DNA of 64,000 bases from Paraburkholderia domus. Lineage in GTDB: Bacteria; Pseudomonadota; Gammaproteobacteria; Burkholderiales; Burkholderiaceae. The notes beneath the pieces were generated by a model, which was not told the origin of the DNA, made no database searches, and was given only the letters and a program-made list of their open reading frames with translations. The position numbers were made by a program, and so were the translations under genes. Of the stretch, positions 26,718 through 35,760 are shown piece by piece. Every line of letters starts with the position of its first letter. The first letter of the stretch is position 1. The stretch covers positions 186,001 to 250,000 of the forward strand of contig NZ_CAJNAT010000001.1 in the NCBI RefSeq assembly GCF_905220705.1, in the 5' to 3' direction.

Positions 26718-27569
26718 TCAGTCGAACACCTTGTTGCGTTCTTTAAACGCAGCAGTGGTGCCTTTGTCGCGCCGCTCGCGCAAAAAGTTGTATTCATCTT
26801 CTTCCAGACGAAGATTGGTGCCGAGTGTGTGGCCCACATAGCCACGATAGAACTGCTGCGAGCCACCGAGACTGTCGAGTGCCATCTGGAACATTGCCTT
26901 GCCGGTGACGAGCGCGTCGCGTGGATGCTGCGCGACGCGGCGGGCCCAGTCTTCGACGGTGGATTCGAGTTGCTCCTGCGGCACGCTTTGATTCACGAGG
27001 CCAAGGCGTTCCGCATCGCGGCCGTCGAAGTTGTCACCCAGCAGTAGTAATTCACGCGCTTTCTTCGGACCATAGGTCATGATCTGCGTATTCAGATGCC
27101 ACGTATTGCCGGCGAGCCCGAGGCGTTGTTCCGAATGGCTGAAGCGGGCGTCGTCCGCAGAAATCGCGAGGTCCACCAGTTCCACCAGATACAGCCCGGC
27201 GCCCGTGCACCACCCCTGCACCTGCGCGATGACGGGCTTCAGCGAGTACTGGAACGCCATGTAGTTCTCGCCGAGCTTACGATCGCGCAGCAAGCGCGAG
27301 CGCTGACTCGGCCGGCGCGGCTTCACACCAGGTTCGGTCACCTCGAGCCCGTATGAGCGCACTGCGTCGTTGTAATCGTGTCCCGAGCAGAACGACTGCC
27401 CTCGCCCCTTCAGGATGATGACTTTGATGTCGTCGTCGGCCTCCGCTTCGTGAAGCGCTTCGACCAGCGTGTCGAGGTCGTCGAATTTCAGCGCGTTGTG
27501 CTTTTCGGGGCGATTGAGGATCAACCGCGCAACCGGACCGTCTTTCTCGACCAGGATCGCTGGTTCCAT
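26718..27569 (-). CDS. Enoyl-CoA hydratase/isomerase family protein (first gene of operon)
   Basis: A second crotonase, 283 residues from ATG 27569, preceded by GGAGCTATGT; an in-frame extension to 27683 crosses the promoter and is unlikely. Oxyanion segments are GRGQSFCSGHDYNDAV (about residue 60) and VQGWCTGAGLYLVELVDLAI. The basic insert VKPRRPSQRSRLLRDRKLGE is unusual for the family. It heads the leftward operon directly behind the shared divergent promoter at 27654-27696. The tandem of two crotonases with an acyl-CoA ligase suggests a modified beta-oxidation or ring-cleaving route. Confidence 0.88.
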   Translation of the reverse strand: MEPAILVEKDGPVARLILNRPEKHNALKFDDLDTLVEALHEAEADDDIKVIILKGRGQSFCSGHDYNDAVRSYGLEVTEPGVKPRRPSQRSRLLRDRKLGENYMAFQYSLKPVIAQVQGWCTGAGLYLVELVDLAISADDARFSHSEQRLGLAGNTWHLNTQIMTYGPKKARELLLLGDNFDGRDAERLGLVNQSVPQEQLESTVEDWARRVAQHPRDALVTGKAMFQMALDSLGGSQQFYRGYVGHTLGTNLRLEEDEYNFLRERRDKGTTAAFKERNKVFD

Positions 27570-27653
27570 ACATAGCTCCATGCAAAAAGTTGCCAACCGC
27601 GAGGACAGGGCCGTCGACCGTTCAATCCGGCCCACTGTGCCAGCGCCCGAATA

Positions 27654-27696
27654 AATGCTACATCGTTTGACTAATAGTATCAACGTATGTAGTATT
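27654..27696. promoter_or_regulatory. Divergent promoter pair overlapping the island inverted repeat (site 1)
   Basis: Arms AATGCTACAT (27654-27663) and ATGTAGTATT (27687-27696) flank 23 bp. Rightward, TTGACT (27667-27672) and TAGTAT (27690-27695) have a 17-bp spacer. Leftward, TTGATA (27683-27678) and TAGCAT (27660-27655) also have 17 bp. So each arm overlaps one -10 box and both -35 boxes lie inside the repeat. This serves the hydratase operon and the CoA transferase gene. Sites 2-4 at 32198, 37529 and 37711 share the geometry. Confidence 0.65.
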
Positions 27697-27782
27697 TTTT
27701 CAAGGCCAACCCGATCTCTCGCAAGTGCCGCATTTCAGGCCTTATCGATCGGGATGCTTCTGGAAAACCCTGGAGAACAGAT

Positions 27783-29015
27783 ATGAGCGAGACAACGCAC
27801 GGCGCCCATGCAGCGCCGCACGATCAAGGCGCACAGCCGCTGGCTGGCATACGGGTGATCGAATTTGCGCACTGGATGGCCGGGCCGCTCGCCGGCGGCC
27901 TGCTGGCCGATTGGGGTGCGGACGTGATCAAGATCGAGCCACCGGGCGGCGAACCGATGCGGGCGATCTTCTCGTCGCTCGGTGCGCGCAGCGACACGCC
28001 CAATGGTGCGTTTCTGGCGGCCAATCGCGGCAAACGATCGGTGGCACTCGAGATCAAATCCGAGGCGGGCATGCAAGCGTTCGACGCCTTACTGGCCAGC
28101 GCCGACGTGCTGCTCACCAACTTGCGCCCCGATGCACTGATGCGTCTCGACCTGACACCCGAGGCGATTCGCGAGCGCTATCCCCGGCTCGTCTATTGCT
28201 CGGTTAGCGCATATGGCTGGGGTGGTCCCGACCAGAACCGCCCAGGCTATGACGTGGCGGCTTTTTTCGCGCGCACCGGCATTTCGCACGAGATCACGCA
28301 GCAGGACAGCGCGCCGCTTGCCCTGATGCAAGGCATCGGCGACAGCTTCACCGCGATGACGGCGGCGACCGGCACCCTGGCGGCATTGCTGGAGCGCGAG
28401 CGCACCGGCCGGGGCCAATTCGTCGAGGCGTCGTTATTGCGCACCGGCATGTGGGCGCTGTGCGGCGAACTCGGCGTGCAAGCCATGGGTGGCAACCCCA
28501 AGCCGCCATATCCGCGCGGTGAGTCGCGTACGCCGCTGTACAACTCCTATCGCACGCAGGACGGCCGCTGGTTCTTCCTGGTGGGCGTGGAGGCGCAACG
28601 CCATCTGCCCTCGGTGCTCGCCGCGATCGGCCGCAGCGATTTGCTGAGCGACGAGCGCTTCAACAGCGCCCGGGCGATCGCGAAGCATCGCGCTGAATTC
28701 ATTCCCATGCTCGACACCGCGTTTGCCGCGCATCCGCTCGCGCATTGGGCCGAAGTGTTCGACGAACACGGCGTGTGGTGGGCGCCGGTGCAAACGCCGG
28801 CGGATCTGATCGACGACGCGCAGGCCGCCGCCACGGGCGCATGGATTGAAGTGGACACCGGCGCCGGTTCGGCACCGGTGAAATCGGTAGAAGCGCCGAT
28901 CCGTTTCGACGGCAAGCGACGTTCGCGCGTGGCCGCGTCGCCCGCCGTGGGTGAACACACCGACGAAGTCCTCGGCGCGCTGGGTCTCGCCGCGCGCCAG
29001 TGCGCTGGTTCCTGA
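27783..29015 (+). CDS. Class III CoA transferase (CaiB/BaiF family)
   Basis: Transfers CoA between a donor thioester and a carboxylic acid, or acts as an acyl-CoA racemase. It has 410 residues, the usual family size. It begins with the conserved PLAGIRVIEFAHWMAGPLAG, then LADWGADVIKIEPPGGE, and the catalytic aspartate is probably D157 in NRPGYDVAAFFARTG. CCTGGAGAACAGAT precedes the ATG. It is followed 56 bp later by an acyl-CoA ligase, so the two may be alternative activation routes for the same acid. It is divergent from the crotonase operon under the shared repeat. Confidence 0.92.
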   Translation: MSETTHGAHAAPHDQGAQPLAGIRVIEFAHWMAGPLAGGLLADWGADVIKIEPPGGEPMRAIFSSLGARSDTPNGAFLAANRGKRSVALEIKSEAGMQAFDALLASADVLLTNLRPDALMRLDLTPEAIRERYPRLVYCSVSAYGWGGPDQNRPGYDVAAFFARTGISHEITQQDSAPLALMQGIGDSFTAMTAATGTLAALLERERTGRGQFVEASLLRTGMWALCGELGVQAMGGNPKPPYPRGESRTPLYNSYRTQDGRWFFLVGVEAQRHLPSVLAAIGRSDLLSDERFNSARAIAKHRAEFIPMLDTAFAAHPLAHWAEVFDEHGVWWAPVQTPADLIDDAQAAATGAWIEVDTGAGSAPVKSVEAPIRFDGKRRSRVAASPAVGEHTDEVLGALGLAARQCAGS

Positions 29016-29071
29016 ACCACGCAATGCATCTCACGCGCGCAGCGCTTTCTATCCAATCACAGAGGTAAAAA

Positions 29072-30730
29072 ATGGCGGAAATCATGACCGAAGCCGGTCA
29101 ATCCCAACGTTGGGGCCGCGATGTCGAATCGATCACGGTCGATCAGCATGCCTGCCGCGCCTATCGAAACCGGCCGCGCTCGCTCGGCGAATTGCTGACC
29201 GATAGCCTGCGCTGGGGCGAGCGGCCGTTTCTCGTCGAAGGACAGCGGCGCCTCAGCTTCGAGACGCATGCGCGTGCCGTCGGCGTAGTGGCGACACAGC
29301 TTCGCGCGGCCGGCGTGCGGACCGGCGACCGCGTGATGCTGCTCGGCTTCAACAGCGTCGAGTGGCTGCTCGCGTTCTGGGCCACCCAGCGTCTGGGCGC
29401 CGTCGCCGCACTCGGCAATGCCTGGTGGAGCGACACGGAAACGGCTCACGCAGTGGATCTGGTGAAGCCCGCGCTCATCCTCAGCGACCGTCCCGCCGAC
29501 CGCACCTTTCCGGCCGGCTATACACGGCTTGCCTTCGATCAGTTGCACGCGGAACATGGCGCAGACGCGATGTTTCATCTGCCCGACGCGGATATCGCGG
29601 AAGACGATCCGGCCATTCTCATGTTCAGTTCGGGCACAACAGGCGCCGCCAAGGCCGTGGTGATGTCGCATCGCGCTGTGATCGCGAACATCCAGAATCT
29701 GCTGGTGCTGACCGGCCGCCTGCCGGATGAACTGGGCCCGGACCACGCCGGCACGACCAGCTTGCTGACCGTTCCGCTGTTTCATTTGTCGGGCATTCAG
29801 ATTAGCTTCTCGACGCTGCTCTCCGGCGGCGCCCTGATCTTTCTGGAAGGCCGCTTCACACCCGAAAAGGTATTGAGTCTGATCCAGCAGGAACGCGTAC
29901 GCGTATGGGGCGGCATTCCAACGATGGTGTCACGCGTGATCGAGTTCGAACACTTCGCCGACTACGACACCTCCAGCGTCAAATCGATCCCGATGGGCGG
30001 CGCCGCCGTCTCGCCCGAACTGCGCGCGAAAATTCAGGCGGCGTTTCCGCTCATCAAGAAGCGTGTCAACAGCTTGTATGGCTTGACGGAGGCCGGCGGC
30101 GTATTGGCCGCGGCATCCGGTGCGGAGTTGCAAGGGCGGCCTGGTTGCGTCGGCCGGCCGTTGCCGGTAGTCGAGATCAGGATCGATAAAGCGGATCCGC
30201 ACGGCGTGGGCGAAATCTGCGCGCGCACGCCTTCGGCGGCCAGCCGCTATTGGGGCGAAGAAGCCTCGATCGCCGACAAGGACGGCTGGATTCGTACCGG
30301 CGACCTCGGCCGTCTCGACGAAGAGAATCGACTCTATGTAGTGGGTCGTTCGAAAGACATCATCATTCGCGGCGGCGAGAATATCGCGTCGGCTCATGTA
30401 GAGCGCTGCCTGTCTACGCATCCGGACGTGCTCGAAGTCGCCGTCGTGGCATTGCCGCATGACGATCTCGGCGAGGAAGTGGCCGCCGCCGTCGTGCTGC
30501 GGCCGGGTGCGACGATACGCCCGGAGGATCTCGCGGCGCATGCGGGCGCGACACTCGGTCGCTTCGAAATTCCGTCCCGCTGGTGGCTGCGCTTCGACGC
30601 GTTGCCGACCAATGCGTCAGGCAAGATTCTCAAGCGCGAACTCGTCGAACAATGGCCCGCAGCCGACGCAACGGCCGGCCCGCGTGACACGCAGCTCACG
30701 GAGCCTTCGCGTGTCACTCCCAACTGCTGA
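29072..30730 (+). CDS. AMP-forming acyl-CoA ligase (second of island)
   Basis: Adenylate-forming ligase of 552 residues with ATG at 29072 after AGAGGTAAAAA. The AMP loop reads MFSSGTTGAAKAVVMSHR, somewhat diverged, with LYGLTEAGG and the hinge GRSKDIIIRGGENIASAHVE. The C-terminal catalytic lysine is in NASGKILKRELVEQ. It is less like the other two ligases of the island than they are like each other, so it may act on a different acid. It ends 6 bp from the stop of the convergent PaaX gene. Confidence 0.92.
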   Translation: MAEIMTEAGQSQRWGRDVESITVDQHACRAYRNRPRSLGELLTDSLRWGERPFLVEGQRRLSFETHARAVGVVATQLRAAGVRTGDRVMLLGFNSVEWLLAFWATQRLGAVAALGNAWWSDTETAHAVDLVKPALILSDRPADRTFPAGYTRLAFDQLHAEHGADAMFHLPDADIAEDDPAILMFSSGTTGAAKAVVMSHRAVIANIQNLLVLTGRLPDELGPDHAGTTSLLTVPLFHLSGIQISFSTLLSGGALIFLEGRFTPEKVLSLIQQERVRVWGGIPTMVSRVIEFEHFADYDTSSVKSIPMGGAAVSPELRAKIQAAFPLIKKRVNSLYGLTEAGGVLAAASGAELQGRPGCVGRPLPVVEIRIDKADPHGVGEICARTPSAASRYWGEEASIADKDGWIRTGDLGRLDEENRLYVVGRSKDIIIRGGENIASAHVERCLSTHPDVLEVAVVALPHDDLGEEVAAAVVLRPGATIRPEDLAAHAGATLGRFEIPSRWWLRFDALPTNASGKILKRELVEQWPAADATAGPRDTQLTEPSRVTPNC

Positions 30731-30736
30731 GGCCGG

Positions 30737-31606
30737 TTACCGCGCCGGCGCGGTGCCGGTTAGCTCCGTCCACCTCGCATGGGCGGCGTCCTGCCAGCGC
30801 GCCCGAATCGTGCCTAGCTTCGCGGCGTCCTGGCGCCCCTGCCAACCGGCCGGCAACAGAATGTCCGGCAAACCGGGATCGATATAGGGCAGGCGTTGCA
30901 ACTGATTGACCAGTTGCACGTGCGCAAACAGGATCGCGTCGTCGGAGCGCGGCCGCATCTTCTGGAAGATCGATGCGAGTTCGCGATAGTGTTCCGACAC
31001 GCCGTCGAGATTCCATGCTCGCTGGGCGAGTTCAGCATCGCTCACCCCGAGATCGAACGATTTGCCGACAAACCCGAAGGCCACCCCCGACAGACCCAGC
31101 TCCGCAAGTACCGCCTTCGTTTCAGCCTGTCTGTTCACGTGAGGGTTGACCCACAGTGCCGGTGATGGATTGCCGAAGCCCAACCAGCTCAGCGCGCGAT
31201 AGGCTTTGACGCGCATCGTGCGATGCGTTTCGGGCAAGGACAGATGCAGGACCAGCCAATGACCGTTCCACGCCTCGCCTGCCAGCGACTTCACACGCAG
31301 CGACCCCGCTGCGATCAGATCGCGGCCGCGCGTGGTCAGCGACCAGCTGGCGCGTCGGCCGTCGCGTGCATTCTCGATCCATCCCGCTGTTGCCGCACGC
31401 GCAATCGCCTGGCGAGCCGCTTTCTCGGCCACGCCAACACCTTCTAATGCGTGCAGCAAGGCAGCCGTCCACACAGGACGATCCTCGCGCACGACGAACT
31501 CGCCGAGCAGCGTCAACAGAAGCGAGCGAGCGCTGCCCGGCGTGACGCGTTCTGCGGTATCGGCTTCGTCGCCGAATTCAATTGCGTTGTGAGACGAATC
31601 TGCCAT
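30737..31606 (-). CDS. PaaX-family transcriptional regulator (intact)
   Basis: GntR-like winged-helix regulator, 289 residues. The N-terminal part SARSLLLTLLGEFVVREDRPVW is the PaaX signature (about residues 25-46). The middle holds WLGFGNPSPALWVNPHVNRQAETKAVL, and the C-terminus contains the RRLPYIDPGLPDILLPAGWQGRQ-like QRLPYIDPGLPDILLP block. PaaX proteins sense an aryl-CoA or acyl-CoA and repress phenylacetate-type operons. Here it sits in an acyl-CoA island with a broken sister gene at 34863. It is the best candidate in the island to bind the repeat at the four promoter regions. Confidence 0.9.
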   Translation of the reverse strand: MADSSHNAIEFGDEADTAERVTPGSARSLLLTLLGEFVVREDRPVWTAALLHALEGVGVAEKAARQAIARAATAGWIENARDGRRASWSLTTRGRDLIAAGSLRVKSLAGEAWNGHWLVLHLSLPETHRTMRVKAYRALSWLGFGNPSPALWVNPHVNRQAETKAVLAELGLSGVAFGFVGKSFDLGVSDAELAQRAWNLDGVSEHYRELASIFQKMRPRSDDAILFAHVQLVNQLQRLPYIDPGLPDILLPAGWQGRQDAAKLGTIRARWQDAAHARWTELTGTAPAR

Positions 31607-31728
31607 GCCGCGTTCCTGATCTGACGAACGTAAAAATGGAGGGTGCTGTAAAAACGTCCGATGGTAGGCAGTTTGCCACGGCTACGTCAAGCAGCGAAGC
31701 GCGCCCACGTGAGCCGCTGCCCTCTGCT

Positions 31729-32115
31729 TCACGCCGCAAACGTGGCGTGGCTGAACACGCCTTGCGCGGTGGCGATAAGCACACCGCTATCGGTCCACGC
31801 CTCGCCGTTGGCAAAGAACACTGAACGGCCTTCGCGCTGAACGTAGCCCTTGCCGACGATATGCGTGCCCACGCCCTTCTCCAGATACGAGAGCGTCAGC
31901 GAAAGGGTCGAGCCGACGCGCTGCTTCCCCGCTTCGCGATTGAACAGACCCGCGAGGCCACACACCGAATCCAGCAGCGCGGCGGTCACACCGCCGTGCA
32001 GAATGCCACCGGAATTCTGCAGGCTCGGCGTGACCGGTAAAACGATCTCGGCATAGCCGTCACGCCACACTTCGACCCTTGCACCAAGCAGATCGATGAA
32101 CGGATTGAGCTTCAT
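31729..32115 (-). CDS. PaaI-type hotdog-fold thioesterase
   Basis: Hydrolyses acyl-CoA or aryl-CoA thioesters, probably releasing CoA from dead-end intermediates. It has 128 residues from ATG 32115, chosen over ATG 32130 because GGAGCAGGGACAC lies before it. The hotdog signature NSGGILHGGVTAALLDSVCG is at about residues 41-60. It is divergent from the porin at 32367 with site 2 of the island repeat between. A thioesterase beside a PaaX gene parallels the phenylacetate clusters, but no paaA-type oxygenase is present. Confidence 0.88.
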   Translation of the reverse strand: MKLNPFIDLLGARVEVWRDGYAEIVLPVTPSLQNSGGILHGGVTAALLDSVCGLAGLFNREAGKQRVGSTLSLTLSYLEKGVGTHIVGKGYVQREGRSVFFANGEAWTDSGVLIATAQGVFSHATFAA

Positions 32116-32197
32116 GTGTCCCTGCTCCATGGTGGATTGGCGAACGCATTCCCCGACGCCAGAAATCGGTGCTTAAGGGTAAACACGTCGCTGCATA

Positions 32198-32240
32198 AAT
32201 GCTACATGCGATGTAAATTGATATCGCATAATGTAGCACA
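32198..32240. promoter_or_regulatory. Island inverted repeat, site 2 (thioesterase/porin)
   Basis: Arms AATGCTACAT (32198-32207) and ATGTAGCACA (32231-32240) flank exactly 23 bp. Inside them ATGCGAT (32206-32212) and ATCGCAT (32223-32229) form a second perfect inverted repeat. A leftward TAGCAT -10-like box lies in the left arm, but no good -35 is seen. The site sits between the divergent thioesterase and porin genes. Confidence 0.6.
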
Positions 32241-32366
32241 TCAGAAGCGCTCCGCAAACGACCCATGTTCCGCGATGAACGAATCGCGGCGACGAAAAGC
32301 GCCACCCCAGATCACTTTCCTTAGTCCTACGTATAACAAAAAAATCTTGATCATTTGGAGACGTTG

Positions 32367-33467
32367 ATGAAGAAGATTGCCTTAGGCATGACCTGTCTTG
32401 CGTTCACAGGCGCCGCGCACGCGACTGTGACGCTCTATGGCCTGATCGACGCGGGCCTCACCTATACCAACAATCAGAAAGGATCATCGAACTGGCAGAC
32501 CGCCAGCAGCGTGATGCAGGGCGACGCCTGGGGACTGCGTGTCACTGAAGACCTGGGCGGTGGATTGACAAGCGTCGCGGTGTTGGAAAGCGGTTTCAAC
32601 CTGTTCGACGGCACTTTCATGCAAGGCGGCCGCGAATTTGGCAGGCAAGCGTATCTTGGCCTGTCGAATCAGTACGGCACGGTGTCGGTCGGCCGGCAAT
32701 ACGACCTGATCGCGGATTTCGTCATCCCGGTCAGCTCGGTACCGTATCTCGGTGTCTATTCCGGGCATGTTCAGGATAACGACAACCTCCAGCACACGTT
32801 CCGTCTTAGCAACGCCGTCAAATACATCAGTCCGAGCTACGGTGGCTTTTCGTTCGGCGGTATTTACGCATTCGGTAATGAGGCAGGCTCGTTTGCGACC
32901 AACCGGGTGTGGAACGTCGGGGCAAGCTACAAACACGGTGGGCTTTCGATTGCCGCGGCCTATGAGGATCTGAACCAACCCGCCGGCAACACGACGGGCG
33001 CGGTGGGTGTGTCCGGGACTTCCGGCTCGGATTATCCGTCGCTTCCGGCTCTCTACGAGACTGGCACCGTACTCAAACAACAGATCGCGGTCGTGTCCGG
33101 TAACTACCAGATCGGCAAATTCACCGTCGGTGCGACCTACAGCCATGTGCGTTTCGACGTCACCACCTCGCCCGTGAATGTCGACAACTTTGAAGTCTTC
33201 GGCAGTTACGCGGCGAGTCCCGCGCTGTTTCTGACCACCGCGCTCGCACAGAGCAACGTCAAGCTGGTGGATTCCGGCATGAAGCCGAAGTACCAGCAAG
33301 TCAGCGGCACCGTGGATTACTTCCTCTCCAAACGCACTGACGTCTACACGTCGATCTCTTACCAGCATGCGGGTGGCGATGCCAAGGTGGCCAACCTGTA
33401 CTCGCTGCCGGCTTCCTCCACGACCAATCAGCTCGCGGTACGCATCGGTTTGCGGCACAAATTCTAG
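32367..33467 (+). CDS. Outer-membrane general porin (second)
   Basis: Beta-barrel porin, 366 residues from ATG 32367; TGGAG lies 7 bp before it. The signal peptide MKKIALGMTCLAFTGAAHA is followed by TVTLYGLIDAGLTYTNN, and the protein ends RIGLRHKF with the terminal Phe. Family segments GDAWGLRVTEDLGGG and GRQAYLGLSNQYGTVSVGRQYD are present. It is followed 63 bp later by an MFS permease, so the pair probably brings the island's substrate across the outer and inner membranes. Regulation by site 2 is inferred from position. Confidence 0.92.
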   Translation: MKKIALGMTCLAFTGAAHATVTLYGLIDAGLTYTNNQKGSSNWQTASSVMQGDAWGLRVTEDLGGGLTSVAVLESGFNLFDGTFMQGGREFGRQAYLGLSNQYGTVSVGRQYDLIADFVIPVSSVPYLGVYSGHVQDNDNLQHTFRLSNAVKYISPSYGGFSFGGIYAFGNEAGSFATNRVWNVGASYKHGGLSIAAAYEDLNQPAGNTTGAVGVSGTSGSDYPSLPALYETGTVLKQQIAVVSGNYQIGKFTVGATYSHVRFDVTTSPVNVDNFEVFGSYAASPALFLTTALAQSNVKLVDSGMKPKYQQVSGTVDYFLSKRTDVYTSISYQHAGGDAKVANLYSLPASSTTNQLAVRIGLRHKF

Positions 33468-33530
33468 GTCACGCGGCGTCGCTCCTGTTGCCCTCCCGCC
33501 ACCGCACGTGCAAGCTCAAAGGAAAACCAA

Positions 33531-34838
33531 ATGCAACCGACTTATGAAGCGCCCGGCATCGCGTTGCCCGTTGCAACGACGGCGTCGATATACCGGAAGA
33601 TCACCTGGCGGCTGATTCCGTTTCTCTGTCTTTGCTATCTCGCCGCGTATCTCGACCGCATCAACATCGGTCTGGCGAAGTTACAGATGTCGGTCGATCT
33701 GCACTTCAGCGAAACGGTCTATGGACTCGGCGCGGGGCTCTTCTTCGTCGGCTATGTCGCGTTGGAAGTGCCAAGCAACCTGCTGCTGCACCGCTTCGGC
33801 GCGCGACTCTGGATCAGCCGCATCATGATCACCTGGGGTGCGTTGTCGATGTGCACGTTGCTCGTGACCACGCCAACGCAGTTCTATGTCGTGCGCTTTC
33901 TGCTCGGCGCGGCCGAGGCGGGGTTTCTGCCCGGCGTGCTGCTCTATCTGACGCAGTGGTATCCGCCGGATTTGCGTGGCCGCGCAGTTGGGCTGTTTCT
34001 GATGGGGCTGCCGCTTGCGAGTCTGATCGGCAACCCGCTGTCAGGCTGGATCATGGGTGCCTCCGCCGGCGTGCATGGCTGGACGGGCTGGCAATGGTTG
34101 TTCTTTCTCGAAGGCATCCCGTCGATCATGCTCGGGCTGCTGGTTCTGATGCTGCTGCCGCGCGACGCCCAGGCGGCGACCTGGCTGACTGCAAGCGAAA
34201 AAGACGCGCTGCGCGGCGATCTGGCACGCCATCCGCCGATGCTGAAGCACGAAGGCGCCGGCCCGGCGTTGCGTAACGGCTATGTGTGGGTGCTGTCGCT
34301 GATCAACATGACGCTGGCGCTGATCATCTACGTGATTGGCTTCTGGCTGCCGACCATTATTCGCGAGTCGGGCGTACAAGGCAGTCTGCGGATCGGCCTC
34401 CTCACCGCGATCCCGAGCCTCGCGGCGATCCTGTTGATGCTGGTGCTCGCGAAACGTTCGGATAAACATCGCGAGCGGCGCTGGCACCTGATCATTCCGC
34501 TGTTCACCGCGGGCGTCTGCATCCCCATAGCGGCACGCTTTCTCGACAACACATTCATCACGCTCGCACTCCTGACTGTCGCCAATGCGTGCATTTTTGC
34601 GTCGTTTCCCGTGTTCTGGGCGATACCCGGCAGTCTGCTGAAAGGACGCGCCGCGGCAGCAGGCATTGCGCTCATCAACTCGGTGGCCAACCTCGGTGGG
34701 TTCTTCGCGACCTTCCTCATCGGCTGGATCAAGGATGCCACGCATAGCGTCAGCGCCGGGCTCGTGGTATTCGCCGGGCTCGCCATGCTGGGCTGCCTGC
34801 TCACGTTCCTGCTGCCAGCCAGGATCACCAACCGCTAG
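33531..34838 (+). CDS. MFS transporter, ACS (anion:cation symporter) family
   Basis: Inner-membrane symporter of 435 residues with about twelve hydrophobic segments. The N-terminus shows ITWRLIPFLCLCYLAAYLDRINIGLAKLQM, the loop-2 motif and start typical of the phthalate/hexuronate permease family (ACS). These carry organic acid anions with protons or sodium. It follows the porin with a good purine-rich start region (CAAAGGAAAACCAA). It would import an acid related to the substrate of the adjacent acyl-CoA ligases. The exact cargo is unknown. Confidence 0.9.
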   Translation: MQPTYEAPGIALPVATTASIYRKITWRLIPFLCLCYLAAYLDRINIGLAKLQMSVDLHFSETVYGLGAGLFFVGYVALEVPSNLLLHRFGARLWISRIMITWGALSMCTLLVTTPTQFYVVRFLLGAAEAGFLPGVLLYLTQWYPPDLRGRAVGLFLMGLPLASLIGNPLSGWIMGASAGVHGWTGWQWLFFLEGIPSIMLGLLVLMLLPRDAQAATWLTASEKDALRGDLARHPPMLKHEGAGPALRNGYVWVLSLINMTLALIIYVIGFWLPTIIRESGVQGSLRIGLLTAIPSLAAILLMLVLAKRSDKHRERRWHLIIPLFTAGVCIPIAARFLDNTFITLALLTVANACIFASFPVFWAIPGSLLKGRAAAAGIALINSVANLGGFFATFLIGWIKDATHSVSAGLVVFAGLAMLGCLLTFLLPARITNR

Positions 34839-34862
34839 CGCAACGAGTCGACACGACGCCGC

Positions 34863-35747
34863 TCAGAGCACCGGCGCGGCGCCCGCGAGTTGCCCCCAAC
34901 GAGCATGCGCCGCGCCGCTCCATTGCTCGCGCAACGACTCGAGCTTCGCGGCCACCTCGCGGCCCCGCCAGCGCGACGGCAGCAAGGCGGCTGGCAAACC
35001 TGGATCGATGAACGGCACGCGCTGCCACGCGTTCACCAGTTTGACGTGCGTGAACAGCACCGAGTCATCGGAGCGAGGCCGCAGCTTGCCGAACTGTTCG
35101 AGCAGCGAGTCATAGTGTGCCGCGACCGACTCCAGGTCCCATGACTTTTCGACCAACTGCCGGTCCGTCAAACCGAAACGCAACCCGGACCCAGCGAATG
35201 CGCACGTGAAGGCGGCCAGACCCAGTTTCTCGACCACGCGATGCGTCTCTTCTTAACGTTCCGTGTGCGGATTGACCCAGATACCCGGCATCGGATTGCC
35301 GAAACCCGCCCACGACAGCGCGCGATAGAGCTTGATGCGCTCGGGCCGATGCGATTCCGGCAGCGAAATCGCGACGACCAGCCAGCGGCCGTCCCATGGC
35401 GCATTGCGGCTCATCGACTGCACGCGCTGCGCACCTTCGTCGATGATGCGGCGGCCGTGCCCGGTCAGCGACCAGCAGGTCTCCCTGCCGACCCGGTGCG
35501 CCTCGATCCATCCCGACGCCCCCGCGCGCGCGATCGCCTGACGCACCGACTTTTCCGTGATCCCGATTCCGCCCATCGCGTGAACGAGCGTGGCGGTCCA
35601 GACCGCGCGTCCACCGGGCCGAACGAATTCGCCGAGCAAAGTGAGCAGCAAAGAGCGAGCGCTACCGGAATTCATGCGCCGCGCAGCGGTATCCGCGGAG
35701 GCGGCACGCGTCGAGGTGTCTGTCGCGAGGGCGAGGCGTGCGCTCAT
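34863..35747 (-). pseudogene. PaaX-family regulator interrupted by an in-frame stop
   Basis: A paaX sister gene. From ATG 35747 (MSARLALATDTS) it reads 164 codons, including SARSLLLTLLGEFV and WAGFGNPMPGIWVNPHTER, then TAA at 35255-35253. The same frame continues EETHRVVEKLGLAAFTC to a stop at 34863 and includes QRVPFIDPGLPAALLPSRW. In the intact PaaX the aligned residue is Gln (NPHVNRQAET), so a single C-to-T change (CAA to TAA) explains the break. A 164-residue stub would keep the DNA-binding domain but lose the C-terminal half. It lies 13 bp after the ligase gene, probably co-transcribed. Confidence 0.9.
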
Positions 35748-35760
35748 GAGGCCAACCTGA

